Shown one piece after another: positions 20,497 through 30,900 of a stretch of 64,000 nucleotides of DNA (position 1 is its first letter; each line of letters starts with the position of its first letter). Under the pieces are notes generated by a model, which had not been told where the DNA came from, did not search any database, and was given only the letters and a program-made list of their open reading frames with translations. The DNA lies in assembly GCA_021292165.1 (NCBI GenBank), contig CM037879.1, positions 245,893,797 to 245,957,796 on the forward strand, written 5' to 3'. The position numbers and the translations under genes were made by a program. The DNA is from Shinisaurus crocodilurus (taxonomy: Eukaryota > Chordata > Lepidosauria > Squamata > Shinisauridae).

Positions 20497-20595
20497 GGCT
20501 GCAATGCTACACACACTTACCTGGGAATAAGTCCCTTTGATTGAACTTGGTGAGGCTTACTTCTGAGTACACCTGTATACGATTGCACTGTAAGT
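20497..20595. mobile_element. Miniature element, GCAATCCT/AGTAAG family
   Basis: GGCTGCAATGCTACACACAC and ATACGATTGCACTG form the ends around AATAAGTCCC and TTACTTCTGAGTA. Confidence 0.6.
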
Positions 20596-20869
20596 CACTC
20601 GTTTGAAAATGTATTTTGGTTTTAATGCTATTTATTTAAAAGATAAGCTGCCTTTTCAAAACACAATATATTTTCACAAGGCAACATAAAAAAATATAAT
20701 ACAATCTATTAAAAAACATGCACCAGTGTTAAAATAAGAATAGTAAAAACAATAATAAATACCAAGAACAGTAAAACCATATCGTTTCAGCCAGCCATTC
20801 TCTTCAGGGCAGATAAAAGGAAGCATTCCTTCACATAGCACATTGTTAACTATGAAATTTGTTACCACA

Positions 20870-21150
20870 ATATGGAGTATTGGCCACCAACTTGGACGAC
20901 TTTAAAAGGGGATTAGACAAATTCATGGAGGAGAAGGCTACCAATGGCTACTACTCATGATGGCTATGTATTACCACCAGTATTGGGAAGTATTCCTCTG
21001 TATGCCAATTGCTGGGAACATGAGCGGGAGGGCGGTTGTTGCGCTCACATTCTGCTTGTGGGCTTCCGGTGGGTATTTGGTCGGTCACTGTGTGAACAAG
21101 ATGCTGGACTAGATAGGCCTTTGGTCTGATCCAGCAGGGTTCTTCTCACA
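20870..21150 (+). mobile_element. CR1-like LINE 3' coding fragment
   Basis: The frame LATNLDDFKRGLDKFMEEKA can be read near the start, then decays. The stretch ends GATGCTGGACTAGATAGGCC and TCTGATCCAGCAGGGTTCTT. It is the reverse complement of the fragment nested in the hAT at 12848. Confidence 0.55.
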
Positions 21151-21159
21151 CATGTCTTT

Positions 21160-22072
21160 ATATCAAGAAAGCTGAAGATACAGCATCAAAGGCTGCTTAG
21201 TTTCTCTCAGTATCCCACTGATAAAAGGGCTCTCAGAGCCTCACCCAGAATGGAGGCACTTCTGAATAACCGAAATGGGGCATCAGATATTTTCGCCTTT
21301 TCTTGCCCCCAGCACTCCTAAGGCCTCAAGGTCCAGCCTGTAACCATCACGTGTTAGAACCTAGTTTGAATGTCTGCGGACCCTTCCTCCCCCTCTCTGT
21401 CTTGGGACTCTGATCATACAGACACCATGACACCACCATTAAGCCAACATTTCCCCCCCAATTCCCCCCACCCTCTGCTTTTTGTAACATCTTTCCTGAT
21501 GAAGAGATCTGGAGAACCTTAAAGCTTGCACGTTTTTAATGACTTTTTGGTTGGCCTAATAAAGACACTACACTGAGATTATCATGTCAGTCACACACTG
21601 TAACTGGGGAAGAGCAGGGTGATTTTAATTAACCCAAGTGCTTGCTGCTAATAGTGATGGCTAGAAGTCTTTTGTGGACTGCTATGAACTATGCATATCT
21701 TTAAAATTTGGGTAATATTCCTACATCAGTCAAAGTCCAAATATTTAGTATTCAAATGGATACATTTTATGGAAGTGTAAATTTTGCATTGAAATATTAC
21801 AGCCAGTTAAATAGCATCAAAGTGTGCATTGCTGTTCACTATCACTTCAGTTTAACTATGCTGTAAGAAGAACCTCTGCAGTTAAAGGAACAGTAATGCT
21901 ATTTATGAAGGGACATTCTTTAACTAGATCACTCTCTATTTGTGCTCTAGGAGGTCAAGGATAAAGTAAACTTCATTCTGTCTAATAGCAAACTCAGGTT
22001 GTTGAGTGCATATCAGATGGAAGTGAAAATGGGCACACCCAAGAATAAAGGAGCTTATTAAGTGTTCTGGAG
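21160..22072. other. No gene; possible retroelement 3' end at 21490-21580
   Basis: The phrase CTGATGAAGAGATCTGGAG..AAAGCTTGCACG..AATAAAGAC resembles 3' ends of some retroelements. The remainder shows nothing I can name. Confidence 0.35.
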
Positions 22073-22074
22073 TA

Positions 22075-22324
22075 CAGTAATACCTTGGATTGCAAGTAAC
22101 TTGGTTTGAGAGCATTTTGCAAGACAAGCAAATTTTTAAATATTTATTTAATTTTTTTTGACTTGATATACAAGCGACGTCTTGCAATACAAGTACTGTA
22201 GAACGACTAATATTAAAAATCTCTATACAAATTTTTTTTGGGGGATTTCGTTTTGATATAAGAGTGTTTTGGATTACAAGCACGTTTCCGGAACGAATTA
22301 TGCTCGCAATCCAAAGCATGACTG
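22075..22324. mobile_element. Tc1/mariner-type miniature element, AT-rich version
   Basis: A 250-bp element begins CAGTAATACCTTGGATTGC and ends GCAATCCAAAGCATGACTG. TA is present on both sides. The inner arms (TTGCAAGACAAGCAAATTT and CTTGCAATACAAG) are also partly inverted. No transposase is present. Copies lie at 33307, 38464 and 48794. Confidence 0.88.
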
Positions 22325-23277
22325 TATTTAAAATATTGTTTGAAAACACACAATCACTGCTTGTCAAGAACCTGTGTGCTTAAGAATGCTGAAGGCAGCT
22401 GAGCCTGAGAGTGAAAGAGAAAGCGGGGGGGGGAATCTCCCCCCCCGTGCCCTCCAGGTATGTGAACTGTATCTCCTATCATCTCCAGCCAGCATAGCCC
22501 TTGACTATGGTTGGAGGATGCTGGAGTAGGCAATACTGAGCTATGTCATGTTCGGAGGAGGAGGCATAATTCAGAGAGCCATTGCTATTCCAGGACCTTC
22601 CAGCCAGAAGACATGACTGTCCCGGACTCCTTGGACTCAGGGGGCACTTCCCTGATGCATTCCTTACTGACCCTGCACCAGAGGAGCTGGTGGCTTCAGA
22701 ATCAGGCAGCGGCCCTTTCAGAGTCATACAGCTCCTCAGAGGATGTGGGTTTAATGGCAGGTCCAGGTCAGCCAGGCTTCATAAAGCCTCAGAAGGCTTC
22801 TGCACGTTGCTCAGACAACAGTTTTCCAGACAGCACAAATCCATTCAAGGTTGCCTGCCTTGGGCTGGCCTATTGTGATTCTGCATAGGTGGACATGGCA
22901 CTGCTCTTCCAGTACGTGTCACTGCATTGGATTGGCCTCTCCTGGGAACCTTGAGCTGAGCTAGGACAGGACAGGGTAGGTGGACAGATAGAGCTGGTAT
23001 AAGGCTATGGTGGCTTCAAAAACAAATTGCTGGTTCCATATTGCAATGGAAGGCAGTTTCAAAGTGTCCCCTGCCAATATTTCAAAATTTACGGTATATC
23101 AAATCCCAGGTCAGGCAGACTGTATGAGTCTATGTTTCGGCGCTGTTGAGACATGAAATACTTGTGTATCAGAAAAAAGAAAGGGGAAAAAAGGGAAAGG
23201 AAAATGGAGGGCAGGGGGAGAGGGGCCTGCTTAAGTGCCTGAGAGCTTATAGCAAGTGTCATGGAAGATGGGCTTAG
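22325..23277. other. No gene; hAT-like palindrome remnant near 22450-22545
   Basis: GCCCTCCAGGTATGTGAAC..CATCATCTCCAGCCAGCATAG resembles palindromic hAT arms. The open frames at 22511-22888 have no recognisable domain and look accidental. Confidence 0.35.
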
Positions 23278-23858
23278 CAGGGATGGGGACTCGGACTCCA
23301 GGACTCGACTCGTGAGTCGGACTGAGTCCCCCCTCTGACTCGTGTCAGACTCGAGTCCCAATATTTTTAATGGGATTCGAGACTCGAGACCAAGGACTCA
23401 TGTTCCAAAATCGTGTTCCTCAAATGCAACATGGATAGGTTTTAGGAAGTACAGCAAGTTTATTTTTTAAAATAATTTTCCTAAAATTCAACCTTTCAGA
23501 CATTTTGGGTTTGGCTGCCTCTGCCTGCCTGTTTGGGGTTCCCTGCCTCCTCTGCCTGCCTGGTTATTTTGGGTTTGTCTGCCTGTTCTGTTCTTGCCAA
23601 AATCAGTTGCAGAGTTTTGAAATAAAAAGGCACACTTGTGCCTAGAATTTATTTAAGCCACACATCTGAAATAGCCTTATTTTGTTGGGAAAACCCCCCA
23701 TTGGTTTTAATAGGGACTCGTGGAGTCAGCTTTGGAAGTGACCCGTGACTCGTGAGTCACCATTTTGGACCAAGGACTCGGACTTGGACTCGAGACTCGG
23801 GTCCAAAAACTTGTGACTCGAATCGTGACTCGAAACCAAGGACTCTTCAACATCCGTG
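23278..23858. mobile_element. Non-autonomous hAT with GACTCG-rich ends, copy 2
   Basis: This 581-bp element is flanked by GGGCTTAG at 23270-23277 and 23859-23866. The ends are CAGGGATG and CATCCGTG. It shares the GACTCG/CGAGTC arms and the CTGCCTCTGCCTGCCTG core with 3943-4717 but is 194 bp shorter. Its left arm differs after about 23400. Confidence 0.88.
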
Positions 23859-23866
23859 GGGCTTAG

Positions 23867-24690
23867 GGTCATGGAGATGGGGTACCATGAGGTTAAACCC
23901 TCTCCCCATAAATTGTAAAGGGATGTTTCAGGAGAAAGGAAAGAAAAAAGATACCCTTTTCTCTTTCCCACTCTCAGGACTGCCGCTCTGTATGTGGAAG
24001 ATCTGGGACACAGGTTCATAGGCACATATTTGCATAAAATGTGCATATTCTACTTTATATGTATAGATGGAAATTTAGAAAGAATTATTTGAATTTAAAT
24101 TTCACCGAAGCTGAGCCAACTGATTTCCCATCCAAATCACCCGTTCCTGGCACCTTCTATAACTTATATAATTATAATAAGACCACCATGAGCATGAAAG
24201 CTTTGAAGCAGGGGCAGGCAGACCAAACACTTCTGCAGTGGGGGAAAAAAAGCCATTTGTAGCTCAGTATCCAGCTCCCCCTGCCCTCTAGAAGTCTTTA
24301 GTGGCTCCTCAGGGCTTGTAGATAGTAGGTGCTGGTGTTTGCCCGGGTTTCAAGAAAGGTGATCCTTTTTTAAGCATGTAGAAAGCCAAACTGAGGCTTG
24401 GCTGAGATGTCTGGCAGCAGTACGGCTGACAGGACTGACCCAGCCATGAAGCAGGTTGAGGTGCCTGCATCAGGCGGCAGAGCTGGAGGGGTGGCAAATT
24501 GTGCCACTCCCCACCCCGCCCCAGCCAGGAGGGCCTGCTACCTCCCCCCCCACCTCCAGTGGGTACTCTAGAGAGCCCTGCCAGCCACTCTCCTGCTGTG
24601 AGAGGGCAGCTGGTGGGGCTCTCTGGAGCAGCTCTCTGCCCTCCGATTCCCCTTCAAGAGTCCCAAGGCTGGAAGAAGCGGCTGCTGGAC
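23867..24690. other. No feature recognised
   Basis: No paired element ends or exon signals. The part from 24430 to 24690 is GC-rich with C-runs. Confidence 0.35.
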
Positions 24691-25130
24691 TCTCATGAGA
24701 TAAAAGGGTCAGAGACAGAGAAAGAGCAAGTCTAGGGAGTGGGGAAGAGCGAGAGAAAGAGCAAGGAAAACAGTGAGGTAGAGAGGTCGCAGGAGGGGGG
24801 GGAAAGAAAAATAGCAAGGATATAGGCTGCGAGGGAGAAATAGCAAGGCAAAGGGGTACAGGGGAGAGAAAGAGCCAGGCTAGAGCTATGATGGTGGCGG
24901 GGAGAAACAGTGAGGTCACGAGGTTGTGTGAGGGGGGAGGGAGAGAAATAGCGAGGCTAGAGGAGGGCAGAGAAACAGTGAGGTACAGGAATGAGAGGGA
25001 GAGAAAGAAGACTAGGGATGGGGAAGGGAGAGAGATAGTGAGGTACGTGGATTTGAGGGAGGCTAGAGGCTGCGAGTGGAGAGAGTGAGAGCAAAAGGGA
25101 AAGGTCTGTGTGGGCAGAAGAAGGGCCAGA
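24690..25130 (+). repeat. Degenerate GA-rich tandem repeat
   Basis: Units of roughly 30-45 bases carry GAGAGAAAnAGCnAGGnT or GAGAAACAGTGAGGT variants at least eight times. The plus strand is almost purely purine over long runs. It is a diverged minisatellite. Confidence 0.65.
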
Positions 25131-25813
25131 AGCCACTTTCCTTCTGTTCCTACCCACCAAGCAGTGGCAGGCTCAGGAACAGCTGAACAGGAAGGTAAAC
25201 CCGGCTCCCTAACATTTTTTCAAGGTTTTTTTTTTTTTTTTTTAAACCACATTTTTTTTAAGGGGGCAGGGAGTGGAGAACTGTGTGGGCACTGTGTTGG
25301 GGACCCCTGGTGTAAAGGCCTCTGCGCATGAGAGAGGGAAGGCTCACATGGATTTCTTTCCTCATTTTAGATAATCCTTCTCTAAGTGACATGGTTCCGC
25401 ACCTGAGACTTCTTTAACAGATGGAACAGATGTCTGTCACGACCTGTGGGAGCTATTAGAAAAGAATGAGCAAGACCATCTTGCTGTCACTACATCTGTC
25501 ACAGGAGGATACAAGGCCTGGGTCGGCAGTAATTTCCGGTTGAATGTTTCCATGGAAGCATGGTCCCCGAGGCTGCCATCCCATACTCCATTTACCTGCG
25601 AGTAAATGGGTAGACATGTGTAGGATTGCTTTTGGGATTAGCTATGGTTAAAGTGTGCTTTGGGACAGTGGCTATGAAGTGTCTTGGGCTCAAAAGCACG
25701 CAGACTGGCTCGTAGACTTTTACAGCACAGTCTTATGTAGGTTTACTCAGAAATAAGCCCCACTATATTCAACGAATCTTAGTCCTGGGGGATTATTACC
25801 AGTCACTTTAGAG

Positions 25814-25883
25814 CAGTGTTCTCCAATCTTGGGCCCCCAGATGTTTTTGGCCTACAACTCCCAGCATGCCCCAGCCAGCTACG
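25814..25883. mobile_element. Half copy of the palindromic hAT with intact duplication
   Basis: Only the left arm (CAGTGTTCTCCAATCTTGGG to CCCCAGCCAGCTACG) is present, yet CTTTAGAG flanks it at 25806-25813 and 25884-25891. The full-length relative is at 4731-4865. Confidence 0.7.
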
Positions 25884-25899
25884 CTTTAGAGCTATAATG

Positions 25900-26030
25900 C
25901 CCCCTTGCCCCACCTGGTGTCCTGCAGATATCTTGGACTACAACTTCCTGACCATCAGTTATGCTGGGTGGGGCAGACAGCAGTTGGAGTCCAAAATATC
26001 TTGAGGGAGCCAGGTTGGGGAAGGCTGCTG
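25900..26030. mobile_element. hAT-like palindrome remnant
   Basis: CACCTGGTGTCCTGCAGATA..TTGGACTACAACTTCC is answered by GGAGTCCAAAATATCTTGAGGGAGCC and GGTTGGGGAAGGCTGCTG, the usual layout of palindromic hAT elements here. Confidence 0.5.
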
Positions 26031-26445
26031 TCAAGTATTTGAATATTAGCCATGGAAGACACCTTCCTGCTATATATACACCCTAATTTATGGAATGGAA
26101 GCATTCTATGCTTTGCCATATATCCTACCTTTGAACAACTTGATCTTCATGCACTACAGGAGAATGGGCTGAGCAATTTTTTTTTAATGAAGGCAACAAC
26201 TTGAAGAAAACTTAAGAGCAGTGTTCAGTTCTTTCCAAAATTCTTACCTTCTATTTTTGTGGGAGTTTGCTGATCATAATATTCTTCTTCCAGCAGAGGG
26301 CAGAGCAAGCCTGTGTTTTAAGTTCATTGAGCTTCTCTTTCTTTACTGCTGTTCAGCTAATAGGAGGAATTACTGTGTGCTTTTTTTGTGGTGGGGAGCG
26401 GAGGAACTATTGTCCCCCCCCCCCATGTGCTTGAATGCATTGTCA

Positions 26446-26518
26446 GGGCTGGCCCAAGATATTTTGCTGCCTCAGGTGAAGGACAAGGCTGCCCCTATCC
26501 CAGCTGACTGGACAGGGA
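26446..26518. mobile_element. hAT end fragment CAGGGCTGGCCC
   Basis: CAGGGCTGGCCCAAGATATT..TGCTGCCTCAGG is the left end of a hAT-type element. Its reverse complement is recognisable at about 43724-43748. The rest of the element is missing. Confidence 0.45.
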
Positions 26519-26625
26519 CTCGGTTCAGACAACATGATACCCCACACTCAAGGGTTGAGTGTGGGTTGTCATTGAATTGTGGGGGGTTGTTGAAATGTGG
26601 GTTATTGTGTTGTCTGAACCCAGCC
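26519..26625. mobile_element. GGTTCAGACAACAC miniature element
   Basis: It runs from ACTCGGTTCAGACAACATGA to GTGTTGTCTGAACCCAGCCG, with the inner palindrome CACTCAAGGGTTGAGTG. Confidence 0.75.
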
Positions 26626-26633
26626 GAGATCTA

Positions 26634-27060
26634 GGGATGTAACCGCTCACCTCGCATGGGCCGAATTTGGCCCCGCTTGCGCCTGCGCAAGGCTCGCAGA
26701 CCTACCTGCGGGCGTCCCGGCAGCTCCTCGGCTCGGCTCTGCGCGGAGAGCCGCCCACGCTGGTCCCATCGCGTCACTTCTGGTGTGGTGGAAGTGACGC
26801 GACGGGACCCTGCTCCGGTGCGCTGGACGCCCACGCTATGTTTTTGGCGGGGGAAACAACAAAAACATAGCGCGGGGGTCCAGCGCGCCGGAGCAGCCGG
26901 AAGTGACGTGACGGGGGACAGAGCCCAGTGACTCGACCGGCGATGGCGGCTCGAGCGGCGCGGAGAACGCTCCGCGCTGCTCAGAAGATCAAGCGCGGGC
27001 CGGCGGTGGCACGGAGGGGCGAGTCGCGGAGAACCTCGAGCGAAAATGAGGTCCGTGTAA
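26634..27060. repeat. CpG-rich foldback element
   Basis: It starts TAGGGATGTAACCGCTCACC and ends near CCGTGTAACCCCCAT. Inside are strong inverted pairs: GCGTCACTTC with GGAAGTGACGC, and ACGCTATGTTTTTG with CAAAAACATAGCG. The CG content is far above its surroundings. The opening 20 or so bases match those at 48903 inside a Tc1/mariner-type element. It is probably mobile; no target duplication was found. Confidence 0.6.
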
Positions 27061-27067
27061 CCCCCAT

Positions 27068-27259
27068 AAGATAAACCATTGGTGAACAACCCACAGTTCA
27101 CAACCCAACAACAAACCATGGGTTCTCTTCATGGGTTCATGGTTAATAAGCCATGGCTTGGTAGTGCAGCTGGGTTCAGACAACACGATAACCCAAGTTT
27201 CAGCAACAACCCATGGTTCAACCCTTGAGTGTGGGTTATTGTGTTGTCTGAACCCAGTC
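27068..27259. mobile_element. Tandem palindrome, GGTTCAGACAACAC family
   Basis: A partial CCATGG-centred palindrome (27068-27166) is joined to a full GCTGGGTTCAGACAACACG..GTCTGAACCCAG element (27169-27259), the same order as at 16590-16835. Confidence 0.7.
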
Positions 27260-27284
27260 AGTCAGTTGAATCTTACTTCAACAG

Positions 27285-27471
27285 TGATGATACAGCATCC
27301 TTCACCACACCTGAGGGCAGCAAAAAAAGCTTTTTTAGGGCATTGCAGATCAAGCCACGTGGCAAACTTAGCTATGTTCTCCAATCCTCTACACCAACTT
27401 TTTGTCCCCTTGAGCAACTGCTGCTTGAAGATGCTGCCCCCCTGTGCCTTATGACAAGGCTGACTGCAAAG
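27285..27471. other. Open stretch with splice-like borders on both strands
   Basis: On the plus strand AACAG|TG...AAAG|GTGAGA bounds 187 bases with an open frame (SFFRALQIKPRGKLSYVLQS is part). On the minus strand TTTGCAG|TC...GAA|GTAAGA bounds nearly the same bases with another open frame. I recognise neither product. It may be an old exon, a repeat or chance. Confidence 0.25.
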
Positions 27472-27664
27472 GTGAGAAATTAAAAAAAAACAATCTGTTA
27501 TAATTTCCTTGGTCACTACTTTTGCTTCTGCTTTGTTTGCATGGAACTATCCACGCTGATAAAAGTACTATCAGTTGGTACTCTTTTTGCCATATCTTTT
27601 ACTGGGTGGAAAAAGAATGTTATAGCCATTCCAGTCAATGTTCCTGTGATTCCTACCCTCCCTT

Positions 27665-27666
27665 AT

Positions 27667-27694
<28 letters not shown>
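27665..27694. repeat. (CA)n microsatellite
   Basis: About 14 CA units. Confidence 0.95.
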
Positions 27695-27697
<3 letters not shown>

Positions 27698-28012
27698 TGC
27701 GGCTCTCTTCTGTAATGAAACAGGACTTTGTATTGAGGGCTAAAAAAAAAAGTTTTGCAAAAAAAAAATGGTGAAAAGCCTCGTCAATATAGTATTTCAA
27801 AGCAGAAGGGCTTATGAATGCATGGAGGTAAATTACCCTTCCCTGAATAATATGTTCATGCATTCTAAATCCTGCCTGTACTTGAGTTGGGTTTGAAGCA
27901 ACAAAAAAGCCAGACTGTATGATCCAGTTTTGCCTCTGCCTGCCCTGCCCTTTATTTTACGTTATTTAAAAAAAAAATTAGAACACTTTTCTGAAAAGCT
28001 CCAAGTAGTTCG

Positions 28013-28050
28013 CAGCAGCAGCAGCAACAACAACAACAATATTATTACCC
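28013..28050. repeat. (CAG)n(CAA)n microsatellite
   Basis: CAGCAGCAGCAGCAACAACA continuing as AAC/AAT units. Confidence 0.9.
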
Positions 28051-28135
28051 GATAAAATCAAATAAAAACAAGGCCACCAAAACAATTCAACCTTCCATCA
28101 AAGGCCTGCTAAAACAACTAAGCATTACAATCCTT

Positions 28136-28480
28136 TCGGCAGCGGCAGCTCCAGGTTTTTGAGGGGCCGTGGACAAGACACCCTCAGAGGGCCCCTTTCC
28201 TCAGTGAGGCTACCTTCTTTCTCACGGCCAGTAGTCACCAGCTGCTCTTGCTCCTCCTCATCCTTCTGATTATTGCTACCACTTGCTTGCTTGGCAGGTG
28301 GAGAGCCAGTGAGCCAAGTAGGCAGTGGCATCTATTCCTCCTCCTCACCACCACCATGGTTTGGGCCTGAGCGAGAGGCAGGTGAACAAGCAGGTTGCCG
28401 TGGCACATCTAGGGAGCTCTTGTTGGTGGGCCCCTACTGGGGTGTGGGCCCTTGGCAGGTGCCCAACCATGCCTACTCTA
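28136..28480 (+). repeat. Three-copy dispersed repeat, copy 1
   Basis: The opening GCGGCAGCTCCAGG, the middle TGCTTGGCAGG..AGAGCCAGTGAG and the later GCAGGTGAACAAGCAGGTTGC recur at 59724-59975 and, in reverse, at 41320-41667. All three carry a run of TCCTCCTC/CACC. It is probably a hAT-type element, but the right end was not resolved and no duplication was found. Confidence 0.65.
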
Positions 28481-28559
28481 CTTTCTGGAATGACCGGTAC
28501 GAGGAAATTTTTTTCTAATCTCTTCCAAGAAGAGGTACCCAAATAGCCTGACCCCAGCT

Positions 28560-28935
28560 GCTGCTGTCTGGATGTTGTTGTACAGATGGAATCAACAGCA
28601 GGGCCAACTGGCTAGATGTCAACTGACAAGTGAGCTCATATAGAGAAAGGTGGTCCTCAAAGTATGAGAGTTCTGAGGCATGAACAGCTTCAAAGGTTAA
28701 GACCACCATCTTGAATTGGGTATGGAAGCACATAGGCAATTAGTGTAAGGGGTGCAGAACACATTGAATATGTGTGCACTTCTTGACTCCACCAGGCAGG
28801 AGATGGGCAGCTACATTCTGCAGCGGTTGATGCTTCCAGGTTGTCTTCAAGAGCATTGCAATGATCCAGGCTGGAGGTTACAGGACATGGATCAGCATGC
28901 TAAGATCACTCAGATTTGCCTAAAAGAGGGAAAAG
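28560..28935 (-). mobile_element. L2-type LINE fragment
   Basis: Stretches such as AGCTACATTCTGCAGCGGTT and GCAATGATCCAGGCTGGAGG parallel GCTGCTGCATTCTGCACTAG and GCAGTAATCCAGTCTTGAGG in the L2 copy at 44220-46370, in the same minus orientation. Confidence 0.6.
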
Positions 28936-28953
28936 CCTCCTGATACATTTATA

Positions 28954-29152
28954 GGGAAGGACCGTAGCTCAGTGGTCGAGCACATGCTTTGCATGCAGAA
29001 GGTCCCAGGTTCAATCCCCAACATCTCCAGGCAGGGTTAGGAAAGAATCCTGCCTGAAACCCTGGAGAGTTGCTGCCAGACAGTGTCTTCAATACTTGCC
29101 TAGATGGACCAATGGTCTGAACCAGTATAAGGCAGCTTCCTATGTTCCTATC
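28954..29152 (+). mobile_element. tRNA-derived SINE, 'AGCTCAG' family
   Basis: A box in GTAGCTCAGTGG, B box GGTTCAATCCC at 29008-29018, and a tail ending AGGCAGCTTCCTATGTTCCT. Confidence 0.92.
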
Positions 29153-29930
29153 ACAGATGATGATGGCAGGTGGGGAGCTGCGGGGTGGTAGTGGTGTTGG
29201 TATTGGTTAGGAGGACAAGAGGTCTAAGCTCTTTATACTCTCTGGTTTACAGTTTACTCCACAGTTTCATAAAATGTCTAATTACAGCATGAAGTTTTAT
29301 GAAAAATTACAGTGAAACTAACATTCTTCAAGTCTATAAGCTCATGTTTGGACACTGGGGCTCTGGGTAGTAATTGTTCATGTGCTGGAGGCCTGGACCA
29401 GGCTTTGAGGACATACAGGACTGCAAGCTCAGCAACTTGTGTGATCCTTCTCTGACCCCAGAAGGGATTCACGAAACTGAATTGTGCCAATTGTGTAAAT
29501 CAGGCATACGATCACCCAGCTCATCATTTGCATGGTGCTGGGAGTGTGCATTTTCAACAATCAATTTCACCCCCACCCCATCCCACACTTTAAAAAATAT
29601 TAACACAGATTCAAACTTCTGAGCTGAGCCTACCATGGGTGTAGATTTTCCACACCAGAGACTCAATAGCCTACTGATCATAGTGCTAATCAAATTAGTT
29701 TTATCATGCACCCATCATAATAGGTATGTGAACACTACCCATGACAGAGAGACATCTTTGTTAAATTCAGGCTACAGATGCAGCTTCCTGGAAATATATT
29801 GGCTTGGAACCTCAGTTTTTGTTCTGTGAATGGAAGGAGGAGGAGAGTTGTGTGTTTATAGATGGACCCCTTCTGTGAAACGTAGAATTTGCAAGCACAA
29901 TTAGATTTTCTTACAGTGCAATTCTATACA
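29153..29930. other. No feature recognised
   Basis: No exon or element end identified. Short open frames here look accidental. Confidence 0.4.
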
Positions 29931-29934
29931 TGTC

Positions 29935-30040
29935 CACTCAGAAGTAAGCCTGAGGCTGCAATCCTATACCCACTTGCCTGGGAGTAAGTCCCATCAAACT
30001 CAATGGGACTTACTTCTTAGTATGGACTGTGCTGCAAGTC
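29935..30040. mobile_element. Miniature element, GCAATCCT/AGTAAG family
   Basis: GGCTGCAATCCTATACCCAC, then GGAGTAAGTCCCATCAAAC and its inverse ATGGGACTTACTTCTTAG. Just before it (29915-29950) is a piece of a second copy ending AGAAGTAAGCC. Confidence 0.65.
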
Positions 30041-30275
30041 TTTTTTTTTCCTTTTTCTTTTTTTTAAACCCACATTAGTCTTGGCTGCTGCTCTATCTGC
30101 CTTAATGGAGGTTAAAGATCCAGAAAACCAAATAATGTTTATGTATGAGCTGTAAGAGACAAGGCTACAGACGATAAATATTGCAGAAGTTTTGATAGAC
30201 AAAGTTGAAACGAACTCCCGAGTTTAAATATATGGAGCACATTTTAATTAAATGTACTACATTTCATAGATGATG

Positions 30276-30279
<4 letters not shown>

Positions 30280-30310
<31 letters not shown>
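30280..30310. repeat. (TA)n microsatellite
   Basis: About 15 TA units. Confidence 0.95.
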
Positions 30311-30313
<3 letters not shown>

Positions 30314-30759
30314 GTTTCTTCCTCAGAAAGTGTTTAATGATAAATCAAGATGTAAACTCTGGGGAGAAATTGAAAAGTTGCTTCTTGGGTAGCTCTTTTA
30401 ATCAAGGAGCATTGGGGCTACATGTATAGTACTGTGGCACACATTAGAGCAGTGCTATCTCATACTGTGGCCTTGCTCTTTGTGGCACACGTACCAAAAA
30501 ATGGTTGGCCACTGCTGTTTAGCAGAATTCCAAGCGCATGAGTTTGAAAGCCTGGGGGTGACGGAGGAGAGGGTAGATCAAAGGAGGTGAGAAGGATGAG
30601 GCATTAAATCTGGAGGCTTTCATTGTGAACAATGTAGTTAATTTTTTGAGCAAATGAGCAAATATACAAGCAGATCAATGCAATAATCACAAATGATTGA
30701 GAACTGCTGATCTAAGAAAATGGCCATTGATATACTTAATTAAGGATATACTTAATTAG

Positions 30760-30830
30760 CGCTGCTGGCTGGGGAATGCAGGGAGTTGTAGGACTTTTTT
30801 CTGTCTAAACATGCATAGAATTGCACCATA
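30760..30830. mobile_element. Half Harbinger-like miniature element
   Basis: GCTGGCTGGGGAATGCAGGG to CTAAACATGCATAGAATTGC is the right arm of the family at 8093 and 10575. The left arm is absent. Confidence 0.55.
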
Positions 30831-30900
30831 AGTATAAATAAGATTGCACATGTTTTTTACATTCTCTATCTGGAGTAACTATAGTCGCCTGGTTTTAGTT

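Noticed and set aside
23089..23180. Minus-strand peptide MSQQRRNIDSYSLPDLGFDI before a stop, considered as a terminal exon
   Set aside because: It looks protein-like, but there is no convincing acceptor and I recognise no family.
24470..24919. 149-codon minus-strand frame
   Set aside because: It is the pyrimidine strand of the GA-rich tandem array, which yields Ser/Leu/Pro runs by chance.
26631..27119. 162-codon minus-strand frame in CpG-rich sequence, considered as a gene with a CpG island
   Set aside because: It spans a foldback repeat; long frames are expected in GC-rich sequence poor in stop codons.
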